DNA from: Chaunax sp. Z400
Taxonomy: Eukaryota; Chordata; Actinopteri; Lophiiformes; Chaunacidae
Direction of reading: 5' to 3'
Length of the DNA stretch: 64,000 nt
Assembly: GCA_037577475.1 (NCBI GenBank)
Contig: CM075189.1
Span: forward strand, 35,127,818-35,191,817
Shown: positions 35,735 through 49,000 of the stretch, one piece after another
Layout: every line of letters begins with the position of its first letter
How positions within the stretch are numbered: the stretch's first letter is position 1
The notes under the pieces: generated by a model
What the model was told of the DNA's origin: nothing
Seen by the model: the letters and a program-made list of their open reading frames with translations, nothing else
Databases searched by the model: none
Position numbers and translations under genes: made by a program

Positions 35735-38039
35735 GAAGTCTGTTTGTTCAGTCTGTGTTCAGTCTGTGTGTTCAGTCTGTGTGTTCAGTCTGTGTGTTCA
35801 GTCTGTTTGTTCAGTCTGTGTGTTCAGCCTGTGTGTTCAGTCTGTGTGTTCAGTCTGTGTGTTCAGTCTGTGTTCAGTCTGTTTGTTCAGTCTGTGTGTT
35901 CAGTCTGTGTGTTCAGTCTGTGTGTTCAGTCTGTTTGTTCAGTCTGTGTGTTCAGTCTGTGTTCAGTCTGTGTGTTCAGTCTGTGTTCAGTCTGTGTGTT
36001 CAGTCTGTGTTCAGTCTGTGTGTTCAGTCTGTGTTCAGTCTGTGTTCAGTCTGTGTGTTCAGTCTGTGTGTTCAGTCTGTGTTCAGTCTGTGTGTTCAGT
36101 CTGTGTTCAGTCTGTGTGTTCAGTCTGTGTGTTCAGTCTGTGTGTTCAGTCTGTGTGTTCAGTCTGTGTTCAGTCTGTGTGTTCAGTCTGTGTGTTCAGT
36201 CTGTTTGTTCAGTCTGTGTGTTCAGTCTGTGTTCAGTCTGTGTGTTCAGTCTGTGTGTTCAGTCTGTGTGTTCAGAGTGTGTTCAGTCTGTGTGTTCAGT
36301 CTGTGTGTTTAGTTTGTGTGTTCAGTCTGTGTTCAGTCTGTGTTCAGTCTGTTTGTTCAGTCTGTGTGTTCAGTCTGTGTGTTCAGTCTGTGTTCAGTCT
36401 GTTTGTTCAGTCTGTGTGTTCAGTCTGTGTTCAGTCTGTGTGTTCAGTCTGTGTTCAGTCTATGTTCAGTCTGTGTGTTCAGTCTGTGTGTTTAGTTTGT
36501 GTGTTCAGTCTGTGTTCAGTCTGTGTGTTCAGTCTGTGTTCAGTCTGTGTTCAGTCTGTGTGTTCAGTCTGTGTGTTCAGTCTGTGTGTTCAGTCTGTGT
36601 TCAGTCTGTGTTCAGTCTGTGTGTTCAGTCTGTGTTCAGTCTGTGTGTTCAGTCTGTGTTCAGTCTGTGTTCAGTCTGTGTGTTCAGTCTGTGTGTTCAG
36701 TCTATGTGTTCAGTCTGTGTGTTCAGTCTGTGTTCAGTCTGTGTGTTCAGTCTGTTTGTTCAGTCTGTGTGTTCAGTCTGTGTTCAGTCTGTGTGTTCAG
36801 TCTGTGTTCAGTCTGTGTGTTCAGTCTGTGTTCAGTCTGTGTGTTCAGTCTGTGTTCAGTCTGTGTGTTCAGTCTGTGTTCAGTCTGTGTTCAGTCTGTG
36901 TGTTCAGTCTGTGTGTTCAGTCTGTGTTCAGTCTGTGTGTTCAGTCTGTGTTCAGTCTGTGTGTTCAGTCTGTGTGTTCAGTCTGTGTGTTCAGTCTGTG
37001 TGTTCAGTCTGTGTTCAGTCTGTGTGTTCAGTCTGTGTGTTCAGTCTGTTTGTTCAGTCTGTGTGTTCAGTCTGTGTTCAGTCTGTGTGTTCAGTCTGTG
37101 TGTTCAGTCTGTGTGTTCAGTCTGTGTTCAGTCTGTGTGTTCAGTCTGTTTGTTCAGTCTGTGTGTTCAGTCTGTGTTCAGTCTGTGTGTTCAGTCTGTG
37201 TGTTCAGAGTGTGTTCAGTCTGTGTGTTCAGTCTGTGTGTTTAGTTTGTGTGTTCAGTCTGTGTTCAGTCTGTGTTCAGTCTGTTTGTTCAGTCTGTGTG
37301 TTCAGTCTGTGTGTTCAGTCTGTGTTCAGTCTGTTTGTTCAGTCTGTGTGTTCAGTCTGTGTTCAGTCTGTGTGTTCAGTCTGTGTTCAGTCTATGTTCA
37401 GTCTGTGTGTTCAGTCTGTGTGTTTAGTTTGTGTGTTCAGTCTGTGTTCAGTCTGTGTGTTCAGTCTGTGTTCAGTCTGTGTTCAGTCTGTGTGTTCAGT
37501 CTGTGTGTTCAGTCTGTGTGTTCAGTCTGTGTTCAGTCTGTGTTCAGTCTGTGTGTTCAGTCTGTGTTCAGTCTGTGTGTTCAGTCTGTGTTCAGTCTGT
37601 GTTCAGTCTGTGTGTTCAGTCTGTGTGTTCAGTCTGTGTGTTCAGTCTGTGTGTTCAGTCTGTGTTCAGTCTGTGTTCAGTCTGTGTGTTCAGTCTGTGT
37701 TCAGTCTGTGTTCAGTCTGTGTGTTCAGTCTGTGTTCAGTCTGTGTGTTCAGTCTGTGTGTTCAGTCTGTGTTCAGTCTGTGTGTTCAGTCTGTGTTCAG
37801 TCTGTGTGTTCAGTCTGTGTTCAGTCTGTGTTCAGTCTGTGTGTTCAGTCTGTGTGTTCAGTCTGTGTGTTCAGTCTGTGTGTTCAGTCTGTGTTCAGTC
37901 TGTGTGTTCATTCTGTGTTCAGTCTGTGTTCAGTCTGTGTTCAGTCTGTATTCAGTCTGTGTTCAGTCTGTATTCAGTCTGTATTCAGTCTGTGTTCAGT
38001 CTGTATTCAGTCTGTATTCAGTCTGTATTCAGTCTGTCA
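35735..38039 (+). repeat. 2.3-kb minisatellite array 2, same 11/13-bp units
   Basis: This array has the same unit family and position relative to kinase B' as array 1 has to B. It contains an internal tandem duplication: marker variants CAGAGTG (36273 and 37205), TCTATG (36459 and 37391) and a TTTAGTTTG step are each repeated 932 bp apart. TGTCTTC variants, common in array 1, are nearly absent. The right end is a cluster of TGTATTC units. Long plus-strand frames are artefacts. Confidence 0.97.
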
Positions 38040-39165
38040 GGCTCATTGAATCAACACAAGATGAACTAAAACATAAACATGAATAATGTCCTTGTGTTTC
38101 ATTGTTAACGTGTCATTTTAAGACCACAGGAACAAGAATGTATTAAATACTGATGATATTCTGAACTTTTCCATTCACTTAGATAAGTGGATTTAAAAAG
38201 AGATTTAAAATGGTTGCAAAAAATGACCAACACTGTTTTTGAGTAACTTCTACATTTTAAACAATGTTTCCAATAATTTCCAATAATAATAGCGCTGACA
38301 TATGTAGCGAGAACAGGCCTATAGCCTGTTTAATTAAAACAAGCAACCATAGGATCTCCCATTTTTTCCAGGGTGAGATAAATGGTCTCACTGCAATAAA
38401 TATATCAAGAGACCTGCCTATGAACCCAACGTCTGCACACAAACTCTCCACAACTAAGGTCAAAAGTATTAATCGCTCAGATTATATATTTCTGTATGCC
38501 ACCATTGTAAGATAGGGTTAAACTCTTGTTTATATAAGTAAGTAAATGTTTCTCCATATAAAATCTTGCAATACCCTTACATCACTGTTATGTTGTTTGT
38601 GGGCCATGATGGAAGATGTTAAGAGATGTTGTGTGTTCATAAAATGCACGTCAAATGAACTCATTCCAACTAAATAAAGTCCTTCTCTCTTAAGAAAATG
38701 AAAGGAGGATGAAAGGTGAAGAGACTGTCTCCACCTCTACGTTCCAACATCCCCAGAGGTTATAAATTGGGCTGAATTCCTTTGTCTTGGTTTTTTGTGC
38801 TTTCCTCTCTATCCGGCCACGACTCTGCAGCTCTTCCACCCTCCCCCCTCACTCAGGCCCTCTCCTATCCCAGGCCTTGGGTTTTTCTCTCTTTCTCTTT
38901 TGTTTAATGTTTATTCTGTTTTAATCGAAGCTCTTGAACCTAATTTACCTCATCTTTACAACACTATTTTTATAGTTTATTTTTTAACAAGTCAACTGAG
39001 AAACTAAGGTCAATGTGCATGAGAACTTTTGATTTTTAGACATTGGACTATTACTGATATTAACTGAAAAATCAATTGATTATTTAAATGAATATTCCCA
39101 ATATAAAGTTATGTGGTGTCCTGATTAAATGAGGTAAATACTGTATATTTCACTATACATAAAAC
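38040..39165. other. Unique 437 bp, then flank shared with 24728-25414
   Basis: 38040-38477 has no counterpart at array 1, where the minisatellite directly abuts the shared flank. From 38478 the sequence matches 24728 onward almost perfectly. No exon with consistent splice phase is seen. Confidence 0.6.
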
Positions 39166-41417
39166 ATACCATGGAACTCTTGGAAAGGTGTCCAATTTGC
39201 TGACTTGTCTTCTAAGTATTCTGACAACGCTGGGCACCTCCGCAGGGTGTATTCGGCCTAGGTCTCACTGGAATAAGTATGACAATCAGTTAGTGGATCA
39301 ATCAATCAATAAAGCAATTAGTCCATCCAACAATATGTGATGTCCACTAGCAGACACACAGTCACTTACTAGTAATCCTCCGTAAAGTGATTGATCAGGT
39401 GGTCCATTGTGATGAATGGATGCTTCAGAGCTTGACGGGCAGAGATTCTCTGATTTGCGTCGACATGCAGCAGCTGTTTCAGTAAGTCCACAAAAAGCAT
39501 CTTGTCCTCAATTTCCTGATCATATTCAATTTTCGCCACCCGGATCTGGAAACAGATTCAGTTCTGTTAGCTCAGTCCCTTCCTACTGTTCCAATCTTAA
39601 CTGATACAACAGGAAGTGCTTACATGAAACAGGTCGTCCAGACAGTTGCACTTGTCAGTGGAGTTATTCTGCTTTCCTGGATTCTAAAGAGACAACATAT
39701 GTATGAGAGCCAATTTAAAAGAGTTTAAATAAAACAATCAATTCAAACAAAGGAGAACATGGTTACTCAACCCTTAGCCTCCATGTAGGACCATCAGCAG
39801 CTTCATCTTCCATGAAATAACGCTGGGTATATTTGCCAGAACGGAGCAGGTGGTCCTCCGGCTGACCCAGCAGCTCAACAATACGCTCTACCTGCAGATA
39901 AAAGAGTCACATCATTTGACATTGGGCAGAAAGTCCCCACTTGGCTGTGTGCATTAATCTGAAGTAGTTGACCTACCATCTGATCCTCAGAGGAAGCAGA
40001 GAAGAGGTTGTGACCCAGGTAGAGGAAGGCCAGGGTGCAGCTGACTCCCCACACATCGATGGCCTCAGTGAAGGGCAGACCAAGAAAAATCTCTGTAGCC
40101 CTGAGGAGGGAAGACAAGAGCCAAAGATGAGAAATGGGTGGCAAATGTTGTTTAACATGATATAAGCTGTCTGAGACTAATGGATGTGTGGCAGGATAAA
40201 AGTACCTGTACTCAAGTGTCTGAAGTTCCATTCCAGGCTGGGCATCTGAAGCTTTAATAGCCATGCCAAAGTCTATTAATTTTACGTAGTAGGGCCCGGA
40301 ACACTTATTGACATGCGCGATATTTCATGGATGGATATCAGCATGCGGGATATTAACAGCCTTGAGTTCATCCAAAGCCAGAAACAGCTGCAGGAACAAA
40401 CAAGATGGGACAAGTTGGGGATTCAGTTCTAGGGTTCAGGTTAGGATTTTCATTGATGAGCAGCAGATACAGTACATAGAACAATACATTGGTTCAAAGT
40501 AGAAGGGCTCACAATAGAATGCAAATGTGCATTTACATGTGCCGTTTATGAAAATTGGTGTTGCATATAACATGGACACCTGGTGACAAAGAGACACAGA
40601 CACATGTGGTTAAAATCAAATAAAGGAATGTAGTGTCTGTCAAAAGAATCAGATGGAGTCCAAACATCTACCTCTCTCTCTATGTCCTCCTTTTTACAGG
40701 TGTCCTTGAAGATCTTCACTGCCACTTCCATTTTTGTTGTCTTATCAAGACACGTGAACACATCAGAAAAGCGGCCTTCACCAACCTTCATCAGTAAAAC
40801 GTCGGTGGAGATGAATCTGGACAGAAGGACAATGTCAGCAATGAACATGCAAATCAAAACCACTTCTCATCCACTTTCACTGAGAGAATTAGTGTTGTCA
40901 TCCATCAATCTGAATGACTGTCAATGTGAACATAATGGGGAAAAAATAAAATAATAGTTGGAAAAGAGGAAACGTATTTCTTGTAAAGTGTAGCATTACA
41001 TTAACTGTCACGTTAGAAACCATATTATATCAGAATTGCTCATCCCTCGTATTGACATAGTTTCACTTTACTAGCCTGTATACCACAACCGCATAAGAGA
41101 ATTCCTGAAACTCAGTTACAGCACCCCTATGAAAAGAGTCTGGAGGCTCCCCTGATAACTGTGTGCAGGGCTAACATGTAGATGATGAGTTTGACTAAAT
41201 GGGTGAATGCCTTTTAAAAAATACTGATAAATCATTGCTAAAATCTGTAATGAAGGACACACAGAGACAATTATTCAAATAGCAGAAAATGAGCCTGTTA
41301 CCTTTTAGGGTTTTCACCCTGTGCTTCAGCCACTTTCAGGTAGGTCATCAATTTGGTCACACAACTGTTGATTTCTTCGTCCATATTGCTGAGCTCATCT
41401 GTTGGTGAATAAGACAT
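39150..41417 (-). pseudogene. HIPK-like kinase C', inactivated copy
   Basis: Exons equivalent to those of kinase C are recognisable from 41302-41417 (5' exon) and 40672-40816 (glycine loop) down to about 39150. There are three lesions. A deletion of about 652 bp relative to C (C positions 26861-27512) removes nearly all of the exon for helix C to the hinge. In the catalytic loop the Gly codon after HADIHP is TGA (40325-40327). In the last exon a TAG follows three codons after the junction. The APE exon and C-lobe exon remain intact. The product could not fold as a kinase. Confidence 0.8.
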
Positions 41418-43079
41418 GGAAAAGTTGATTTTCAAATAAGTAATATACAGTAAGTACAACACAAATGTGACAGGGAATTGTTTTCCCCGGGACACCTCAA
41501 CCTCGGGGGTTAGCTGTGCTCCGGCCAGGTTAATAAATCGGGGCTATTTAGCTTTCAACCGTGATTCTGTCGCCACGTCAGTCTTTCTCCGTTGTCCGTC
41601 TAGCTACACGCAACGCTACGATATTTAGTTGACTAAAACAGTGAGATTTTTGTTGTGTCTGACACCTGAGTATGAAACCAGTTGTACAGTTTATGGTACC
41701 CATGCTATCTCACAGACTTCAGGGTCATTTACTTTCACTGCTGGACCCGTCTTGGTCTGTGAGGTCAGGTTTCTGCTCCTCTGTCATCTCTGCAGGTTTG
41801 TTCATTGACTGGTTGTCTTGGTGTGTGGCTTTGAGATGCACTCCGTTTAAATCACTAGTAATCTGACAATGCATGTTTATCAGCCATCAGGATATGAGTT
41901 TCATAAGTGCCAGTGTCAGGCTGAAGAGAAATCTTCATCAATACCAGACCTGTACATTAACTTAATGCTGTTTGGCAGCAGAGTATCTATGTCCTTTAAA
42001 TTAACACATATTTGTTTGACTAATCGTTTTTAAGCACCAGGAGAAACTGCTGTTTGAGGGTGAAAAGGAACGCTTGATTCCCTCCACCTTTTCCTTTTGG
42101 AGAGTGACTTCTTTGTTGTTGCTGGTCGAATGATTGGCCATTCATTCCTACATGGGGGGCCATGCCTTGGTGGACTGAGCCCAGTAATCTTGCATGTGCT
42201 GTTTGGTGGATCCCCAGAAGAAGCCCCAATAGATCTCAATTAAATCAACAATTGATCAACAATTAAAGTGATCTGAATCTGAAATATCTTATGTCTATTC
42301 AGCAATTCAATGTAAGACAATTCTTCGATCACATCACACAAGGAATTCTAAAGTATTATTGAACGCAAACTTGAATAAGTCCTTTAAAAACTTAATTATA
42401 TTGATAGATGTCACTTAGAGTGTTCTTTGAATTTGTGATGAAATGCCACGTGACGGTGCAAATTAAGGGTCTTATCTACTTTTCAATAACAGCTGGATGG
42501 TACAGCGGATTTATCACCTGAAGAAAAGCACAACGTTAGAGAGCTGGCACTGTCCTGGGATCTGCCTCCAGTCACATCTGAGAACAGGACATGGCTGCTT
42601 GGCAAACTGCTTTTCCATGCTGTGAGTATTTTGTTCTTAGGTTATTAAATCAAACCAACTAATCTGAGTCTGAGTTATGGTGAAGGACTAGATTTTGGCT
42701 TTTACCCCTAGATATACACAGGTGGATCTTGATGGGCTTTTGAAGATACCCATTAGTTAAACAGCCATGAGTTCAGGACAAAGCTGATTGGTGGGCAATG
42801 AAAAATAAAATAACAAACAAATCAAGCTTCAGGTGTTCACACTAACTTACCTATCATTAAATTAAAGCAATCTTTTCTAAAAGAAAAACAGGAGAAAAGA
42901 TGAGCCAACAAAAAGAGCTTCCCACCCCTACAGAACTGGACTGCTGGAAAAAACAATTATTTACAATATTTACAAAACTATTTACAATATTTACAAAACT
43001 ATTTACAATATTTACAAAAAGCAAAGTTTACAATGAAAGTCATCAAGTCTTAAGTCACGAGTTAACAATGGCCATAGGG
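40634..43079. repeat. Segmental duplication block A, copy 3
   Basis: This is the third copy of block A, offset about 40633 from copy 1. Small differences include a missing AG pair in TGTCAGCAATG near 40837, a missing CT near 42048 and one extra TATTTACAATATTTACAAAA unit near 42975. Confidence 0.9.
41672..42621 (+). CDS. Gene U, two 5' coding exons (copy 3)
   Basis: Exons 41672-41758 and 42493-42621 encode the same 72 residues as the other copies, with the same donors and acceptor. An open frame kept in all three copies is compatible with function but equally with very recent duplication. Confidence 0.4.
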
Positions 43080-43485
43080 CACACACACACACACACATAC
43101 ACACACACACACACAGGCACACACACACACATACACAGAAAGGCACAGACACACACACACAGGCACACACACAGGCACACACACACAGGCACACACACAC
43201 ACACAGGCACAGACAGGCACAGACACACACATGCACACACACAGACACACACATACACACACAGGCACACACACACACTCACACACACACACTCACACAC
43301 ACACACACTCACACACACACACTCACTCACTCACACACACACACTCACACACACACACTCACACACACACACTCACACACACACACTCACACACACACAC
43401 ACACACTCACACACACACACACTCACTCACACACACACACACTCACACTCACACACACACACACTCACACACACACATACACACA

Positions 43486-43526
<41 letters not shown>

Positions 43527-43682
43527 ACACACTCACTCACACACACACACACACTCACACACACACACACTCACACACACTCACACACACACACATACAC
43601 ACACACACATACACACACAGGGGGCACACACACACACAGATATACACACACACACACACACAGGCACACACACACACACTCA
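43080..43682. repeat. CA repeat with CT and GG interruptions, end of block A copy 3
   Basis: About 600 bp of (CA)n with frequent ACTCAC and CAGGCAC interruptions, including regularly spaced ACACACACACTC units at 43275-43480. Confidence 0.97.
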
Positions 43683-43689
43683 CTATGCC

Positions 43690-46600
43690 GAGGGCTGCAT
43701 GATTTAAAACTCAGTAAATAACTCAGGCTTAACAGAAGTTGACTAAGGTTAACAGCTTGACCCCCATCCAGCAGTCGTCTGTCCCTAACATGCAGCAGAT
43801 TGACAGGGGTCACAACCATACCGCATCTCTTACCCTTTATTACCCCTTTATGCACCAGAGAACACCCGCCCCCTCCTCCACTCCCCCTGCCATCCCACCC
43901 GCCTGGGCGACACTCTGACTTACCACAGCGGCGTGACACCTGTATATTAAACAGCGCCTGCTTAGTCATTTTGTTTTCGTTACACCACATGTGACCTGAC
44001 GGGCTGTTTTCATTCTGGAACTTCAATTAAGGCCCAGACTGACGACAACACACTTATTCTGTAGCCGTCTGTGGAGTCGCCACTCTGGAGGGATAATGGC
44101 AATAACACAAACAACATTGAGCAATGTTGTGCTCTCCTGATGACACTACTCCATGAAGCAGTGGGTTACTAATGGAAAACTTTCTTAGACCAATGAAGGA
44201 GTCAGAAGATATTATCAAAGTAAATTTGGATTTTAATTTTAGAATAAATTAATGGCACCACAAGCGATTTGTTATTCTATCACCAGGTTTGTCGTCTTTA
44301 TTATGTTCTTAATAACAGGAAGCTGGTGTCAAAGTAGTTATTTACTAAATCAGGTTGTACCATGGGTGGATCCAGGGGTGGGGCCAGAGGAGCACTGGCC
44401 ACAGCTGAAAAAAAAAAGTTTATTATCTATTATGTTTTTTCAGTAGGAAAATTAAGAATTTTTATTTCCTAAGCTTTTTTGATCTTTTTTGATCCTAAAC
44501 TTTATACCTAATTATGTGAGTCTTTTCCCAAAGCTATGGGGTTTATGGCAAACAAGGAATGAAATGTATATAGATCTTACTGAATAAGAAAATGTGAATG
44601 GATGTTGGACATATACTTGGCCCCTCTGTGTAAAATGTGGCCCCTTTGTGACCCCTGAGCTGGAGAAAAAAATCCTAGATCTGCCTCTGGGTTACGCAAT
44701 TAAAATCTAATGAATATACTTCTATAAACACAGTATTAATGATGATACTGAAATACTACTCTTAATGACAATCCTACGTAAATAGACCATGACATTATAC
44801 TGCTGTGTTTCAGGCTGCAAGTTATATAAATGTAGGGAATCTAATAAATTGTTATATTTTCATCTCCACTGATCAGCAATTGTAAACAGAGGTAAAGTGA
44901 AAGTCTGGAAGGATATTTCAAAGTTAAAAAAATATATTTGATAACCCATTAGCTCGTCAGACAGCAGCTAACGTTATCATTCAAACACTTCCTATAGCTA
45001 AGATTACCATTTCAGTGTTACATGATACAATATAAGGTGTAAATAGACCTGTCCTGTTGGATGTAATCTGCATGAATATCAAACAGACAAATGTGCTAAA
45101 TTTCACATATTAACATACTGACTTAACCGTAGCATATTTTGGCAACAGTATAACTTATGGGACTTTAGGGGCTCTGTGAGAATTTTGAATTAAACTCTAT
45201 AAAAACACCAAAGAAGGAAACAAGAAAACCCAACAGCCAGGAAACAAAAGCTTGGTGTCTTCATACCAATGAAGCGCACGATCCTGAACTGAATGTGATC
45301 TCCACACTTCAGCTTTCATCAACTAACCAATCAGCTGCCACCTGCAACTCTTCCAAGCTGCCACTGGCCTCAGGGTACGGCCCACTCAGTGCGTGGGGTT
45401 CGCATCACAGCTGATCAGCTGTCAATCATGCTATAAGGATCCTCAGTGAGAACGGCTAATCCAATTTAGCAAATCCCTGCTTTCAAAAAAGCAACTATAC
45501 AGTGATTCATATGGTATAGAAACAAATATAGATTACATATAGGATATGATGCTGTTTCTCCATCTCAACCATCTCCTCTTAGTGAGGCAGATAAGCAAAC
45601 AAATTGTGCTTTTTATGACCGAAGTATGAAAGTTTCACCATATATCTACATACCAACGTTTTATTTCAGACATAGAGGCAATTTCTGTGATCTTGAGGGG
45701 TCACTGACCTTAGCATTGGACCACCACTCTGCATTATAATCAACATTTCATTTGGGTGTGTCACCAAAGCCAGTAAACAGGATGTTTACAATTTTGACAA
45801 ATACTGCTGTGTTATATGGAATTATAAGACTCATTTGTTGGAACTAATTTGAGAAATCAATAAATGCTCACGGAGAAATGGGTGGATTAGTGAACCAATT
45901 ACAGACACCCTGCCCAAGAGCAAGATGCCTCACAGGAGATAAAACTAGAAGCACTGAGTCATGATTCACATCTCTTATCATGTCTCCATTTGTCTCAGTA
46001 ATCTGGATGCACTCTTCAGCCACAAAGATCCATCAACACCACCAATTTGTCTCAGGGAATGCAACTTAAAGACTGACACTGACTCACAACCTGCTCCAGT
46101 GGTTGATTCAGTCTGAAAGTCACCACCTTACAGAAGAAAATAAAGTGAAATCTGAAGAACCACTGCACTGTCAGACCTCAGGAAAGATTTGTTGATGAGA
46201 ACAAAACAGCAATGTTTGGATTCCTCTCTCAGCAAATCACTTGCATCCCAGTTTATGATGGAAAAAAAAGTCCACACAAGTCATATTGGTTTGATATAAG
46301 AGGCATTTTGAATGTGTTGATTTCTTACTATGTTCTGAACTTTTACAAACCAAACAATCAACCTATAAATGGAGGAAATACTAAGCAGATGAATCCATAA
46401 TAAAATAATCATTAGTTGCAATCTAATGATTGCAACTAATGAAAAAAACTTTCATGCTTTGGGAGAGAGTGAACGAAAAGAGCGAAGGAAAAAAAATATT
46501 ATTATTATTATATTAATAATATAAAAATATTGTCTCACACCAGGAGATGTTTGGATTATAAAATAAAGACGGGCAGCAGGAGGACACTTCCATATTTCTA

Positions 46601-48900
46601 ATGAGGGCTTAATCACCCCGAGGGACGAGTGGGAGGTGTATCTGCCTTGTCAAGGTAGAGTAGGCATGAGATTACATACACGCAGAGCCTGAGGTGAAAC
46701 CACAGAAGAAGACAAAGGACGAGAGATAAGGAGCAGGACATGTTGGAAGAGTGTATGTGTGTGAGTTGCAGTGATATAGTGAATATTTGTACAATCATTG
46801 TAATCTTGGCCAACTGTGTGAGGAGAGAATATAAAAAAGACAGAAAATATCCCTCTCTCCCTGTCTACTTTGGAGGACTCCCCTCCCAAATAATGAAAGG
46901 CACTCTACAGCTCTATCTCCATTTCTCTCTCCATCCCTCGCCACCACTTCCATCTCTCTTTTCTCCTCTGTGGATCATGGCAAGCCAATCTCAAGCTGTT
47001 TTACTGTGATATGACACAACAGCTCTGTGGCTGCAGCAGCACCGGCCTATCGGGTGCTGTCTGCCAGCCAGTACAGCTCCCAGCTTTGGCGCCGTGCACT
47101 CTCCACGGTTTAGTGGGGTTTTCCATCGACTGCATCCAAACACTCAGCTCTGCTGATGCTAAAGTGTGTCCCAGTCACTGTGCTTCTTATGTCCCCATCC
47201 CCTACTAGCGTAATTTGTCATTTTATGCACATTTTATAGATTTACCAAAAGTTGAATATGAGCTGCTCTTATCAGCAGCTCAGGGCAGATAAGTCCCCCT
47301 CATGGAGTCCAGGTCCTGTCGGTGGTGGTGGCTGATGACTCTGCTGAGACTGAAGAAATAATGAAGAGGGACTGTGAAAACTGGTTGGTAATGGGGAAGC
47401 GGATGCCTGCATAACAGCAACACTGATGAACTAAAGATCCAGAGAGAATTATATATATATATATAAAAATAGCAGCAAGATGTTGAGTCAGCAATGAAAT
47501 TGTCTCTGTGCTATTGGACAGATGTGACCAGCTGATGACAACAGCTGATATCTCAGTTGACAGCCCCAGACAATGACAGCAAGAAAGTCTGAGCATGTCT
47601 GAGAGATGTTAATGACAGGATGAAATGAGTCCTAAGTGTGTCCTGAACTTTTGCTAACCCTCATTTAGTCTACACTTAACCACTGGAACTGAAGATGACA
47701 GCCTTTTAATGCTAATTAGAACATTGCCACATTTATGACAAGCTCATTAGATTAAAACTATTTTCACAACTGCACCAAACTGGTTAAAGATTTTTAAGCT
47801 TTAGATTTAAGTTTCACTCTCTTCCCTTGATGCAGATTTAATATGCTTAAGTTGATCTATACTCTGGTCTTACTACTTTGTAAATGATCTGAGACTGTGA
47901 TGCTGGCTGATCAATGCAAAGAGACACAGACAAAGTTAAGGAGCCAATATGGGAAAACATGCATTCAGCTTTGCGACTGTATTCTTGCCATTCCCCTGAT
48001 CGACGGTATTGAGGTGCTGAGGTATAAAGGTGCCAAATCTAACAGGTAGAGGCAGCGAGGGTTCAAGGTGTAACGTGCCGAAGCGAGCCAACGCAACTCA
48101 TTTAGAGAGAAGAGAGGAGAGTCATGAGCTGTTGGACAGAGTGGCTGCTTGTGACAATGGTGAGTGTGTGCGTATTCTAACAGGCAGTCATTTTCCTGCC
48201 AACACAGGAACACAGAAGGATGTGGACACAACTGAGGATTTTTCTTAATCACAAATATAGACATTGACACATTTTTCTCTGTTAATGCTGGTGCTCATTA
48301 TTCCTACTGAACACTTGTCCCTGGCTCAATCCTAGTGTTAAATAACTGCTGCTTACCCTGGCAGGAAAGAGAGATTTGCCTTAAACTACATCTATATCAG
48401 ACAGCATGTAATCTGTTATGTCTGTTGCTGCAGCGTCTGCTGGTCCCACAGAGGACACTTAAGTATGCAGTGATATAACGCGTCACAGGACACATTCAGG
48501 TAAACTCTGCAGAGGGAAATGCGCCAAATGCGTCCCCAACGCATCTTGCTTGCATTCAGACCTGTACTTAAAGCTGTCTGCTAATGATCACATCCCTCAG
48601 GACTGATGTTAATACACCAACAGCCTCACAGAGCGACTGACATGGCTGTAGAGTCAGCTCTTTCACGCTAAGGTAAAATAAAATGAGCTGACTCATTGAT
48701 TGGACCATTTTCATGTTGTGTTATGAATATTTTTGTTGTGAATAATGAGTCAAAAGTAGAGACAGAACAAAAAGCAAAACAAAAAGTGTCTTGTGCAGCT
48801 GTTTCTCAGGGTTTTCTTTTACTGTAGAATCCCTGTCAACACTTCATAATGGACTTAATTAATCGAGAAAGTATGGAGTTTGGAGTATGGAGTATGGAGT
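43690..48900. other. Gene-poor intergenic region
   Basis: I find no supported coding exon. Contents are AT-rich unique sequence, a possible small DNA transposon at 44360-44695, TTA and AT microsatellites at 46495-46530 and 47450-47467, and a run of GGAGTAT repeats leading into the N gap. Confidence 0.55.
44360..44695. mobile_element. Possible non-autonomous hAT-like element
   Basis: The left part reads GGGTGGATCCAGGGGTGGGGCC. The right end, on the opposite strand, reads CAGAGGCAGATCTAGGATTT, giving partial inverted similarity (GG-GATC-AGG), and GGCCCC blocks lie internally on both sides. This resembles short hAT-type elements common in fish, but the ends match imperfectly and I cannot define a target duplication. 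Confidence 0.3.
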
Positions 48901-49000
48901 NNNNNNNNNNNNNNNNNNNNNNNNNNNNNNNNNNNNNNNNNNNNNNNNNNNNNNNNNNNNNNNNNNNNNNNNNNNNNNNNNNNNNNNNNNNNNNNNNNNN
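48885..49000. other. Assembly gap of 100 N after GGAGTAT repeats
   Basis: 48901-49000 is 100 N, a conventional size for a gap of unknown length. The 20 bases before it are GGAGTATGGAGTATGGAGT, so the gap is probably a collapsed or unresolved tandem repeat. Confidence 0.95.

Noticed and set aside
35700..38086. Similar Cys/Ser/Val frames over array 2
   Set aside because: Same cause as array 1: a repeat artefact.
43571..44026. 151-codon minus-strand frame
   Set aside because: Half of it is the CA repeat and the rest is low-complexity Gly-rich sequence; there is no supporting structure.
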